Shown: positions 1 to 5,499 of the stretch, in pieces
How the letters are laid out: each line of letters begins with the position of its first letter
Position numbering within the stretch: the stretch's first letter is position 1
Source of the DNA: UBA349 sp964444115
Lineage (GTDB): Archaea > Methanobacteriota > Methanobacteria > Methanobacteriales > Methanobacteriaceae
Assembly: GCA_964444115.1 (NCBI GenBank)
Contig: CAYUFT010000115.1
Span: 1 to 5,499, forward strand
Direction of reading: 5' to 3'
Length of the DNA stretch: 5,499 nt
Program-made: the position numbers and the translations under genes
The notes under the pieces: generated by a model
What the model was told of the DNA's origin: nothing
The model's input: only the letters and a program-made list of their open reading frames with translations
The model's database searches: none

Positions 1-60
1 GAAGCTGAATTCTTTGAAACTGAAGAATCCGCTAGGTCTGTCCCTAAAGTTGAATTTTAG
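1..60 (+). CDS. LemA family protein, C-terminal end only (partial, 5' truncated by window edge)
   Basis: The frame starting at base 1 is open for 19 codons and stops at TAG 58-60. It ends in FFETEESARSVPKVEF, which closely resembles the usual LemA ending (FFEAEE.AR.VPKV.F type). LemA proteins are membrane-anchored helical-bundle proteins with an N-terminal transmembrane helix; their biochemical role is not settled. The family call rests on this short tail plus the neighbour: LemA genes are commonly found next to DUF2207 genes, and a DUF2207 protein starts 24 bases downstream on the same strand. The rest of the gene lies outside the window, so the membrane helix and length cannot be checked. 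The tail match alone would be modest evidence; with the context I consider it likely. Confidence 0.8.
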   Translation, partial: EAEFFETEESARSVPKVEF

Positions 61-75
61 ATGGGTTTAATTTAG

Positions 76-81
76 GGTGAT
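76..81 (+). promoter_or_regulatory. Shine-Dalgarno site of the DUF2207 gene
   Basis: GGTGAT matches the complement of the archaeal 16S rRNA 3' end. It lies a few bases before ATG 85 and fixes that start. It sits inside the 24-base gap after the lemA-like stop, with no room for a separate promoter, which supports cotranscription. Confidence 0.75.
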
Positions 82-84
82 TTA

Positions 85-1899
85 ATGGATAAAAAACATT
101 TTATTTCATTTATTTTTATTTTTTTGATTACAGTTTCGCTTTATTCCACAGCGGTTTTTGCAGATAACAGCTATTCTATACCCATAATGAATGTAGATAT
201 TTTTGTACTGGATGATGGAAGCATTCATGTTAAAGAAACTGTTCATTACTCTTTTCAAGGAACTTTTCACGGAGTATATCGAGACATTCCTTTAAATGGC
301 CAGCAGATTCAAAATCTCAAAGTTACTAGTAGCGGAGCATATTCCACATATACTGTAACTAATCAAAGCAATAATGCACATATAAAAGTTAACCTTTATT
401 CTGATGCCGCGAAAACAAGTCCCATTACTGACAAAAGCGTTGATGTGAATTATGAATACGATTTTACACATGTTATAAAATTCTACAACGATATTGCAGA
501 ATTGCAGTACAAATTAGTTGGTTCTGGATGGAGTGTTGATATTGAAAAAATGGTGGCCAATATACACCTTAATTCAAGTAGCGGAGTTAAATACTGGTTA
601 AATCCCCCATATTATGCTGAAAATTCAGCTTGGAAAGGCAACGACCTGCAATTAACCAGTACCAACATCCCCACTGGAAATTATTTTGAATTGAGAATGC
701 TTATTCCAAAAAGTCAGTTCCCGACCAATCCCAACAATGGAATTATAATAAATAAAAATGCAGCAGCAACCATAGAGCAAATGCAGGCCAATTATCAGAA
801 CCAGTTAAACTTTAAACATTTACTTTACTCATTTTTATCCGTTATATTAATTTTAGCCTGTTTTATTCCATGTATTATATACTGGAAATATGGTAGAGAG
901 CCTAAAATTAATTATCAGGCCGAATACGAAAGAGACATACCTTCCAATGATCCTCCTGCAATTGTGAATGCCATTTCTGGGCCTGGATTTTCAAAAAAGG
1001 TTGGTGAGCCAGATATGGATGGATTTAAGGCCACCATAATGGATCTAATAGATAGAAAGTATTTTTCTATAAGCAGTAAAGATTCTGAAAAAGAAGGTTA
1101 TGGATTAGAAGTATCCAAATCCATATTTTTTAATTTAAATCCATCTAAGGATCCTGAGACACTTAATGAATTCGAATCATATGTTTACAATTTTTTAAAG
1201 AGTTTTGAAGAAGATGGAACGATATCACTGGATGAAATTTCTAATAGTTTATCAAATCCAGAAGAAGCCAGAATTTTTAGTGGAACTTATTTAAATTGGA
1301 AAGGAGCTATTAAAACCCAGTTTTTAAATGATGAAAAACTTCAAAAAATCTTCTTAAAGAAAGGAGATTCTTTAATAAAGATTTTTGGAACTGGTGGGAT
1401 AATTGTGGCCATAATAGTATTTTTTGTGAGTCTTTTTGATTTGCCAGTCGCTGGAAGTACCATGTTATGTGCCATAGCCTTAGGAGTTGTATCATTAGTT
1501 TCTTTAATTCTTCCTCAAAAGATTGGAGGGCAATGGACAACCCATGGAGAAGAATATAATGCCAAATGGCAGAATTTCAAGAAATATATAAGTGATTTCA
1601 GTTTAATTAAGGAATATCCTCCAGAATCAATTAAAATATGGAATAAATACTTGGTATATGCTACTGCATTAGGCTCTGCCGAAGCAGTTCGTAAAGCTAT
1701 GGAATTATCACTACCTACAGACCAATTAGAACGTAGTGACATGTTCATGTTTCATTATTATGGAGGTTATTATCTCTTAGCCTCTTCATTGGACATGGGA
1801 ATGAATCCTAGCTCAGCCAACGGTGATATTGGCGATATTGTGGGAAATATTGGAGACATAGGTGGAGGATTTGGTGGTGGAGGTGGTGGAGCCTTTTAA
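85..1899 (+). CDS. DUF2207 domain-containing membrane protein
   Basis: The 604-residue protein has the architecture of the DUF2207 family of predicted membrane proteins, whose molecular function is unknown. Residues 1-26 are a signal peptide with probable cleavage after VFA. Residues about 27-245 form an outer beta-rich domain with the family's opening pattern (VDIFVLDDGSIHVKETVHY, then GVYRDIPL). A membrane helix spans about 246-267, followed by the positive stretch WKYGREPK. A cytosolic domain follows (about 270-430), then two hydrophobic segments (about 433-452 and 458-477), then a second cytosolic part with the conserved-looking WNKYLVYATALG (519-530). The tail is glycine-rich (GGGFGGGGGGAF), typical of the family. 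Sequons N93-Q-S and N163-S-S occur only in the outer domain, in line with this topology. The start is set by GGTGAT upstream. It is probably cotranscribed with the lemA-like gene. Confidence 0.88.
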   Translation: MDKKHFISFIFIFLITVSLYSTAVFADNSYSIPIMNVDIFVLDDGSIHVKETVHYSFQGTFHGVYRDIPLNGQQIQNLKVTSSGAYSTYTVTNQSNNAHIKVNLYSDAAKTSPITDKSVDVNYEYDFTHVIKFYNDIAELQYKLVGSGWSVDIEKMVANIHLNSSSGVKYWLNPPYYAENSAWKGNDLQLTSTNIPTGNYFELRMLIPKSQFPTNPNNGIIINKNAAATIEQMQANYQNQLNFKHLLYSFLSVILILACFIPCIIYWKYGREPKINYQAEYERDIPSNDPPAIVNAISGPGFSKKVGEPDMDGFKATIMDLIDRKYFSISSKDSEKEGYGLEVSKSIFFNLNPSKDPETLNEFESYVYNFLKSFEEDGTISLDEISNSLSNPEEARIFSGTYLNWKGAIKTQFLNDEKLQKIFLKKGDSLIKIFGTGGIIVAIIVFFVSLFDLPVAGSTMLCAIALGVVSLVSLILPQKIGGQWTTHGEEYNAKWQNFKKYISDFSLIKEYPPESIKIWNKYLVYATALGSAEAVRKAMELSLPTDQLERSDMFMFHYYGGYYLLASSLDMGMNPSSANGDIGDIVGNIGDIGGGFGGGGGGAF

Positions 1900-1943
1900 A
1901 TATCATCATCCATTTATTATTTGGAATTCAAATCAGATTCTAA

Positions 1944-1962
1944 TTTTTTATTCTACTTTTTT
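1944..1962 (+). terminator. Oligo-T terminator after the DUF2207 gene
   Basis: Two runs of six T (1944-1949 and 1957-1962) lie 45-63 bases after the stop codon in otherwise mixed sequence. Archaeal RNA polymerase commonly terminates at such oligo-T stretches without a hairpin. This is the likely end of the lemA-DUF2207 transcript. Confidence 0.45.
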
Positions 1963-1985
1963 GAGTATCAAATAAATAAAATAAA

Positions 1986-1993
1986 TTTATAAA
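1986..1993 (+). promoter_or_regulatory. TATA box candidate for the YdjM-type hydrolase gene
   Basis: TTTATAAA is a good archaeal TATA box. Transcription would begin about 25 bases further on, near 2015, leaving a leader of about 70 bases before ATG 2086. The octamer is self-complementary, so direction is inferred from the downstream gene. The surrounding sequence is very AT-rich, so chance matches are likely; an alternative lies around 2050-2066. Confidence 0.35.
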
Positions 1994-2085
1994 ATTAAAA
2001 AAAAGACTTCAACACAATTTAAACAAATACTTAAACTTAAATCTAATATTAATAAATTTATTATTATAATTCTTGGAGTCAACCC

Positions 2086-3033
2086 ATGGATCTTTTCACA
2101 CATTTTCTAATTCCTTTCATTATACTATTCTTTATAGGATCTAAATGGCCTATAGAAGGAGGTTTGGGTGGTACATCCGTAGATTTTGATTTTATTTTAA
2201 TTTTTATAGGATTTCTACTCCCCGAATTCTTCATTTTGACCCATAGAGGAATTACACATTCATTTATTTTCGGATTTATAACGGCAGTGATATTTCTCTA
2301 TATAGTAACCAGACATCCAGTCCAGGAATTTGTTAGGAAACTAATAAAAAGAGACATTAATCTAATATTCAGTTGGAAAACCGCTTTATTAGCTTATTTT
2401 GGAGTATTGACTCATTTATTATTGGATTTTTTAACCACCGGAGGCATTCCCCTTCTTTATCCATTCTCCATGGAACGTTTCAGTGCCCATATCTATTATT
2501 ACACTGATGCCCTAACTACACTAGTTGCTCTGGCAGTTTTAATTGTGTTATACCTTAAAATCAATTGGAAGTACAAAAAAATAGCCATGGTCCTATTTGT
2601 AATTATGCTGATTTCATTTGGAGGCATAAGATGCTATGAAAAAATAAATGCTACTCATGCTCTGGAAGAAAATTTAGAAGGAAATTTCACTCAAACAGCC
2701 ACTTATCCCACTTCAAACATGTTTGTATGGCAAGGGGTTCTTATCAATCCTGAAAACCAAGAATATCAGCTTTACATATATAATGGACTTACTGGACAAA
2801 AAACATTCCAGGGAAATTATAGTGGCCTTGTAATTGAAAATGGAAAGTATTCCTCAGGCATTAAAGCTATTAAAAAGGCCAATTCTACGGTTGCAGCACA
2901 AAGATTCATCTGGTATTCGTATTATACTTCTATAGATGCTAAATTTGAGAATTCCCAGTGGAAAATAAGCTATTTAGACTTTTTGGGTGGTCATTATGCT
3001 CCAAGCAACTTAACCATTTATGTTGATGGCTAA
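2086..3033 (+). CDS. Membrane-bound metal-dependent hydrolase, YdjM/DUF457 type, with C-terminal outer domain
   Basis: The 315-residue protein shows the marks of the YdjM-like (DUF457) family of predicted membrane metal-dependent hydrolases: H6 near the N-terminus, V-D33-F-D35, the signature THRGITHS (52-59), the H110-LLL-D114 pair, LYPFS (124-128) and D141. These His/Asp residues are the probable metal ligands. The substrate is unknown; some members are linked to phospholipid or DNA-damage phenotypes, but nothing here decides this. About six hydrophobic segments lie at 7-19, 36-52, 57-75, 98-116, 139-158 and 165-182. The positive loops 76-98 and 159-165 are probably cytosolic, which places the final 130 residues outside the cell. 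That tail carries five N-X-S/T sequons and is probably a separate domain. The ATG is preceded by GGAG at 2075-2078 with a 7-base spacer. The gene appears to stand alone. Confidence 0.82.
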   Translation: MDLFTHFLIPFIILFFIGSKWPIEGGLGGTSVDFDFILIFIGFLLPEFFILTHRGITHSFIFGFITAVIFLYIVTRHPVQEFVRKLIKRDINLIFSWKTALLAYFGVLTHLLLDFLTTGGIPLLYPFSMERFSAHIYYYTDALTTLVALAVLIVLYLKINWKYKKIAMVLFVIMLISFGGIRCYEKINATHALEENLEGNFTQTATYPTSNMFVWQGVLINPENQEYQLYIYNGLTGQKTFQGNYSGLVIENGKYSSGIKAIKKANSTVAAQRFIWYSYYTSIDAKFENSQWKISYLDFLGGHYAPSNLTIYVDG

Positions 3034-3127
3034 TTGATTATTTGATGAAAATTTTGAGGTTAAAATAACAATACAAAATTGATTAGAATAATTATTAGAA
3101 TATATTTTATTTAAAAAATTTTATTAA

Positions 3128-3169
3128 TTAAAAATTAAAAAACAATTTTATTTATTATTTAATTTTTAA
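3128..3169. terminator. Inverted repeat between convergent genes, possible bidirectional terminator
   Basis: A perfect 12-base inverted repeat (3128-3139 against 3158-3169, arms TTAAAAATTAAA and TTTAATTTTTAA, 18-base loop) lies between the convergent hydrolase and MBL genes. Both strands also have runs of T here. The whole 141-base gap is extremely AT-rich, so an inverted repeat of A/T bases could arise by chance; the terminator role is inferred from position. Confidence 0.35.
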
Positions 3170-3174
3170 AGAAA

Positions 3175-3792
3175 TTAAAATCTTTTGGCCATTTGATATG
3201 ACATTTCTATGTGTTGTTGGGCATTATTAGTCCACGGACCATGGCCTGGAAGTAAATACTCAGCACTTATCTTTTGAAGTTTTTCTAGAGAACTGATCAT
3301 ATCTTCATAGCTTCCACCAATATCCATTCTACCGATTCCTCCATTGGCAAAAACTGTGTCTCCTGATATTAAAATTTCACCATCAAACAGACATATTCCC
3401 CCTCGAGTATGGCCTGGAGTATGAATTACTTCAAAATCGGCCACTTTATCTCCTTCTTGTAGTTTTTTGGCTATTTTTGTAGGTTCGGTTGATTTTCCAA
3501 ACATGTAAGCCGCTGTAGCCATACTATCCCCAGATTCCAGTGCTTCTGCATCTTCTTCATGGATCATAATATCCCCTGAAAAGAGAGAATTTCCACCTAC
3601 ATGGTCAAAATGACAGTGAGTATTTAAAATGGTTGAAATATCTGCGGGGTTAATTCCTGCCTTTAAAATCTCAGAAAAAACATATTTCTTGTTTTCACCG
3701 GTTCCAGTATCAATAATAATGTCACCAGCGACATAAATATTTGAATCATATCCCTTACCTTCAATAAAAGCCACATCATTTATTTTTTCCAT
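3175..3792 (-). CDS. MBL-fold metallo-hydrolase (glyoxalase II-like)
   Basis: The 205-residue protein is a compact metallo-beta-lactamase-fold hydrolase. With M1 at 3792, the metal-binding motif T-H59-C-H61-F-D63-H64 is intact, followed by H128 in TPGHTRGG, D145 in SGD and H184 in LPGHG, so the full dinuclear metal site is present. Length and motif spacing fit small single-domain members related to hydroxyacylglutathione hydrolase. No C-terminal substrate-binding extension is present, so the substrate (thioester, lactone or other) cannot be named. There is no signal peptide or membrane segment, so it should be cytosolic. I chose ATG 3792 because GGTG lies five bases before it; an in-frame TTG at 3807 would add five residues (MAGVS) but has no such site. 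The gene lies downstream of the tRNA genes on the same strand and converges with the + strand hydrolase. Confidence 0.87.
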   Translation of the reverse strand: MEKINDVAFIEGKGYDSNIYVAGDIIIDTGTGENKKYVFSEILKAGINPADISTILNTHCHFDHVGGNSLFSGDIMIHEEDAEALESGDSMATAAYMFGKSTEPTKIAKKLQEGDKVADFEVIHTPGHTRGGICLFDGEILISGDTVFANGGIGRMDIGGSYEDMISSLEKLQKISAEYLLPGHGPWTNNAQQHIEMSYQMAKRF

Positions 3793-3797
3793 ACTTA

Positions 3798-3801
3798 CAC
3801 C
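3798..3801 (-). promoter_or_regulatory. Shine-Dalgarno site deciding the MBL start
   Basis: On the minus strand GGTG is followed by TAAGT and then ATG at 3792. It lies inside the possible extension from TTG 3807, so it favours the shorter protein. Confidence 0.6.
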
Positions 3802-3889
3802 AGCCAAAAAACTTAAAATTTCTAGAAAATCAAGAAATCTAAAATTGAATTATAAGCAATATCTGTGAATACTGATATTATAATAAAAT

Positions 3890-3897
3890 GATATAAA
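3890..3897 (-). promoter_or_regulatory. TATA box candidate for the MBL hydrolase gene
   Basis: On the minus strand TTTATATC lies in the gap between tRNA-Trp and the MBL gene. Initiation near 3869 would give a leader of about 77 bases. A weaker alternative, CTTATAAT at 3849-3856, would give a leader of about 34 bases. I cannot choose between them from sequence alone. Confidence 0.35.
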
Positions 3898-3904
3898 TCC
3901 ATTT

Positions 3905-3909
3905 AAAAA
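3905..3909 (-). terminator. Oligo-T run after tRNA-Trp
   Basis: Read on the minus strand, a run of five T begins ten bases after the tRNA-Trp discriminator base. This is where an archaeal tRNA transcript could end. The run is short. Confidence 0.3.
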
Positions 3910-3917
3910 TAGCATAA

Positions 3918-4070
<153 letters not shown>

Positions 4071-4083
4071 TAATAATAGGTTT

Positions 4084-4107
4084 CCTAAAAATCAGATGAT
4101 TCTCAGG
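4084..4107 (-). other. Hairpin in the tRNA-Cys/tRNA-Trp spacer
   Basis: In minus-strand RNA, CCUGAGAAUC (4107-4098) pairs with GAUUUUUAGG (4093-4084) over ten positions, two of them G.U, leaving the four-base loop AUCU. One further U-A pair (4108 with 4083) extends the base. On the opposite strand the two G.U pairs become A-C mismatches, so the structure suits the tRNA transcript. It may aid processing of a dicistronic precursor, but that is inference. Confidence 0.55.
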
Positions 4108-4117
4108 ATAATAATGC

Positions 4118-4190
<73 letters not shown>

Positions 4191-4218
4191 ATAGTAACTA
4201 ATTAGTAGATGAATTTAA

Positions 4219-4226
4219 TATTTAAA
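4219..4226 (-). promoter_or_regulatory. TATA box of the tRNA-Cys/tRNA-Trp unit
   Basis: On the minus strand TTTAAATA is centred about 32 bases before the first base of tRNA-Cys. Initiation about 25 bases downstream would leave a leader of only a few bases, as is usual for archaeal tRNA genes. No comparable box is visible in the 48-base spacer before tRNA-Trp, which supports one shared transcript. Confidence 0.55.
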
Positions 4227-4377
4227 CCTTGCGGGTGATGATGGTAAATAATTTATAAATTTTATGTCTAATTTAATAAAAAAATAATATAATATTCCAA
4301 AATCCAGATTTATTTAGTAAAATTTGAAAAAATAGCAAATAATGATTGTAGGAGACGGACTAATCTAATTTATAAAG

Positions 4378-4482
4378 ATGATTTTTTGTATATGCATTGT
4401 AATTCTTTCAGTTTGGGACTTTAAAAAGATAAGATATGTTGACATCCCACATATTAGTGCAGCAATTATGCTATTTACTTAA
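4378..4482 (+). CDS. Small open frame of 34 codons, doubtful
   Basis: The frame begins MIFCICIVILSVWDFKK and ends at TAA 4480-4482. It has a hydrophobic start and a charged middle, as a very small membrane peptide could have. There is no Shine-Dalgarno site before the ATG, and a TATA-like TTTATAAA ends only one base before it, so transcription from that box would start after the ATG. After the stop the frame stays open for another 34 codons to 4587, which could mean a decayed longer gene or simple chance in AT-rich DNA. I recognise no family and do not regard it as a real gene without conservation. Confidence 0.12.
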   Translation: MIFCICIVILSVWDFKKIRYVDIPHISAAIMLFT

Positions 4483-4661
4483 TGGTATCTTGAAGTGATT
4501 TTAGATTGTAAAATTTCAACTACAATGAATACTGAGATTATTTCTAAAAGTTCTGAATTTATTTATTTTATCAAAAAAACACAATAATACTATCTGTGCA
4601 CCAATTTTTCCACCGTAGTTGCTTAATTTATTAAATTAGTTTATTCTTAATAAATGACAAT

Positions 4662-4668
4662 AAAAAAA
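4662..4668 (-). terminator. T7 run after hjc
   Basis: On the minus strand a run of seven T lies about 37 bases after the hjc stop codon. It is a plausible archaeal oligo-T terminator for the hjc transcript and would insulate it from the tRNA genes. Confidence 0.45.
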
Positions 4669-4704
4669 GTAGATTAATTCAATTTAATTAATTTATTCCA
4701 TTTA

Positions 4705-5112
4705 TTAGAATTTAACTTGTTTATCCTGACCTAAAAGTTCATTAAGCTCCAAGCCTTTTTCCAATGCCAAGTCCAAGTCTAAACGGTAGTTCCCATTTTT
4801 AGTTTGGAATAAATCATCAGGAGATAAAAAACGCCATTTTTTATACTTGAATTTAATTCCCACATAAGGTATGGCTCCAAAAATGTTAGAAAACTCGCAA
4901 AGGCCTTCTATTTTTGGTGAATCAATATAAATTCTGTCTTTAGTAGTTGTTTTCACCTCAATGGCCAGGTATTTCTCACCATTTCCAGCTAAAACATCAG
5001 GCAATGGTTTTTTTGTTGCACCACCCGAAGCAGGTGCTCGCATAGCTGCAAATTTCTCTTCCCAAAGAATTCTAACTAAATCTCTTTCTTCTCTCGATCC
5101 TTTTTTTACCAT
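4705..5112 (-). CDS. hjc: Holliday junction resolvase Hjc
   Basis: The 135-residue protein is a full-length archaeal Hjc, a dimeric nuclease that cuts four-way DNA junctions symmetrically during recombination and fork repair. The family's N-terminal block KGSREERDLVRIL is present with catalytic E9. It is followed by the basic and glycine loop RAPASGGATKKPLPD (25-39) with metal-binding D39, and then AIEVKTTTKDRIYI with E52 and K54 of the E-x-K motif. All four catalytic residues (E9, D39, E52, K54) are present. The C-terminal part (W93-RFLSPDDL) also looks family-like. The start at ATG 5112 is fixed by the conserved VKKGSREER beginning; no strong Shine-Dalgarno site precedes it. The upstream gene ends 58 bases before it on the same strand, so a shared transcript is possible, although a weak TATA-like element overlaps that gene's stop. 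Confidence 0.95.
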   Translation of the reverse strand: MVKKGSREERDLVRILWEEKFAAMRAPASGGATKKPLPDVLAGNGEKYLAIEVKTTTKDRIYIDSPKIEGLCEFSNIFGAIPYVGIKFKYKKWRFLSPDDLFQTKNGNYRLDLDLALEKGLELNELLGQDKQVKF

Positions 5113-5127
5113 AAAACTCAGCCAGCA

Positions 5128-5149
5128 TTAGAAAATAATTAGAAAATAA
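5128..5149. repeat. Tandem 11-base direct repeat in the hjc leader
   Basis: TTAGAAAATAA occurs twice, head to tail, between the 99-residue gene and hjc. It ends 15 bases before the hjc start codon. It is probably a small slippage duplication; an effect on promoter or leader spacing is conceivable. Confidence 0.7.
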
Positions 5150-5167
5150 TTCTCGAAATAAATGAAA

Positions 5168-5175
5168 TACTTAAA
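5168..5175 (-). promoter_or_regulatory. Weak TATA-like element before hjc
   Basis: On the minus strand TTTAAGTA overlaps the stop codon of the upstream gene. Initiation about 25 bases downstream would give a leader of about 30 bases for hjc. It deviates from the best archaeal TATA boxes, and hjc may instead be read from the upstream promoter. Confidence 0.22.
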
Positions 5176-5470
5176 TGTAACTTTCAATTCTTTCTGCATT
5201 GAATGTTCCACTTCCAGATGGTTCTCTAATCCACTCAATAAACACATTTTTTACAATTATTTGTTTTTCTGGGAGAACAACATCCACTGTTACCCCCGGA
5301 TGATAATATTTAGGTTCATTGGTTAAATAACGATTAAATGAACCTGTAAAGCGGTATTTATTTTTTACGAACCATTGAGTAAGATAAATCCCTTCCATGG
5401 TCCCTATTTGCTTGCCATCAGCTAAAACATTAGCACGAAAGCATCCATAAGTTCGTTCCATTTTTATCAT
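5171..5470 (-). CDS. Hypothetical protein, 99 residues, upstream of hjc
   Basis: I do not recognise a family. The protein has no signal peptide, membrane helix, metal-binding cysteine cluster or nuclease motif. Its composition suggests a mainly beta-strand fold: short alternating hydrophobic stretches such as FRANVLADGKQIGTMEGIYL, VTVDVVLP and QIIVKNVFIEWI, with many aromatic residues. The C-terminus is GTFNAERIESYI. Codon use and AT content look like the neighbours. The start could be ATG 5470 or ATG 5461 (M4); a weak AGGAT lies about nine bases before 5470, and the later ATG has no such site, so I keep the longer form. It lies 58 bases upstream of hjc on the same strand, so an operon is possible. 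Only 29 bases of upstream sequence are available. Confidence 0.75.
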   Translation of the reverse strand: MIKMERTYGCFRANVLADGKQIGTMEGIYLTQWFVKNKYRFTGSFNRYLTNEPKYYHPGVTVDVVLPEKQIIVKNVFIEWIREPSGSGTFNAERIESYI

Positions 5471-5499
5471 AGGGATCTATCCTTAAAATTAAGCTTAGT

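Larger units (their letters stand above)
4191..4704. other. 514-base interval without a convincing gene
   Basis: This stretch separates the hjc stop codon from tRNA-Cys. It contains the tRNA promoter, two self-complementary TTTATAAA octamers (4252-4259 and 4369-4376), a T7 run after hjc and a 9-base inverted repeat (4626-4634 with 4647-4655). The longest start-to-stop frame I noted is 34 codons on + (4378-4482). The same frame continues open after that single TAA to 4587. The parts around 4340-4510 and 4590-4622 are less AT-rich than typical spacer here, so an unrecognised RNA or decayed gene is possible. I could not fit a tRNA, rRNA or other known RNA. Confidence 0.6.

Noticed and set aside
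1310..1748. Two overlapping antisense open frames (1310-1540 and 1515-1748)
   Set aside because: They lie wholly inside the well-supported DUF2207 gene, have no recognisable domains or ribosome sites, and are shadows of its coding pattern.
1825..1899. Repetitive 3' end of the DUF2207 gene as a DNA repeat or frameshift
   Set aside because: It encodes the glycine-rich tail expected for this family and stays in frame to the stop codon.
1900..2085. Possible small gene or RNA between the DUF2207 and YdjM-type genes
   Set aside because: The gap is AT-rich, shows only T runs and TATA-like sequence, and has no sustained open frame or stable GC-containing stem.
4378..4482. Resemblance of the 34-codon frame to the N-terminus of a prepilin (A24) peptidase
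   Set aside because: The aspartate and the I-P pair are wrongly spaced, there is no ribosome site, and the frame ends before any second catalytic region.
4520..4635. Minus-strand stretch reading GGKIGAQIVLLCFFDKINKF as a possible DUF1294 remnant
   Set aside because: The family's HKT motif is not preserved, no start codon or upstream half is visible, and the similarity is too short to separate from chance.
4626..4655. Nine-base inverted repeat ATTTATTAA/TTAATAAAT as the hjc terminator hairpin
   Set aside because: It consists only of A and T, and lies after rather than before the T7 run; the T run alone is the better terminator candidate.

Overview
The window looks like chromosomal DNA from an AT-rich euryarchaeon, most likely a methanogen of the Methanobacteriales; the order is an inference. 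Supporting signs are a Holliday junction resolvase of the archaeal Hjc family, a tRNA-Trp whose 37/38 intron carries a box C/D guide RNA, tRNA genes without encoded CCA, Shine-Dalgarno sites of the GGTGAT type, TTTATAAA/TTTAAATA TATA boxes and oligo-T runs after genes. I see no mobile element, CRISPR array or phage gene.

Layout. Positions 1-60 hold the C-terminal end of a LemA-family protein, followed after 24 bases by a full DUF2207 membrane protein (85-1899); these two form a probable operon on the + strand. A YdjM-type membrane-bound metal-dependent hydrolase with an extra C-terminal outer domain follows, also on + (2086-3033). From 3175 onwards all recognised genes are on the minus strand: an MBL-fold (glyoxalase II-like) hydrolase (3175-3792), tRNA-Trp with a 77-nt intron (3920-4070), tRNA-Cys (4119-4190), Hjc (4705-5112) and an unrecognised 99-residue protein (5171-5470). 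The 141-base gap at 3034-3174 separates convergent genes. The 514 bases at 4191-4704 hold the tRNA promoter and otherwise no convincing gene.

How the parts work together. LemA and DUF2207 proteins often occur as neighbours, and here they probably belong to one envelope-associated unit of unknown function. tRNA-Cys and tRNA-Trp are probably transcribed together from a promoter near 4222, with a hairpin in their spacer. The tRNA-Trp intron can fold as a bulge-helix-bulge splice site or as a C/D sRNA whose D guide pairs across the 5' splice site and addresses C34 of the same pre-tRNA. Hjc acts in recombination and fork repair; the short protein upstream of it may share its transcript, but its role is unknown.

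The main points for a second look are the intron-encoded guide RNA with a retained C34 guide but no visible U39 guide, the inter-tRNA hairpin, the LemA-DUF2207 pair, the orphan beside hjc, and the large gene-poor gap. I did not find a clear new multi-gene system.
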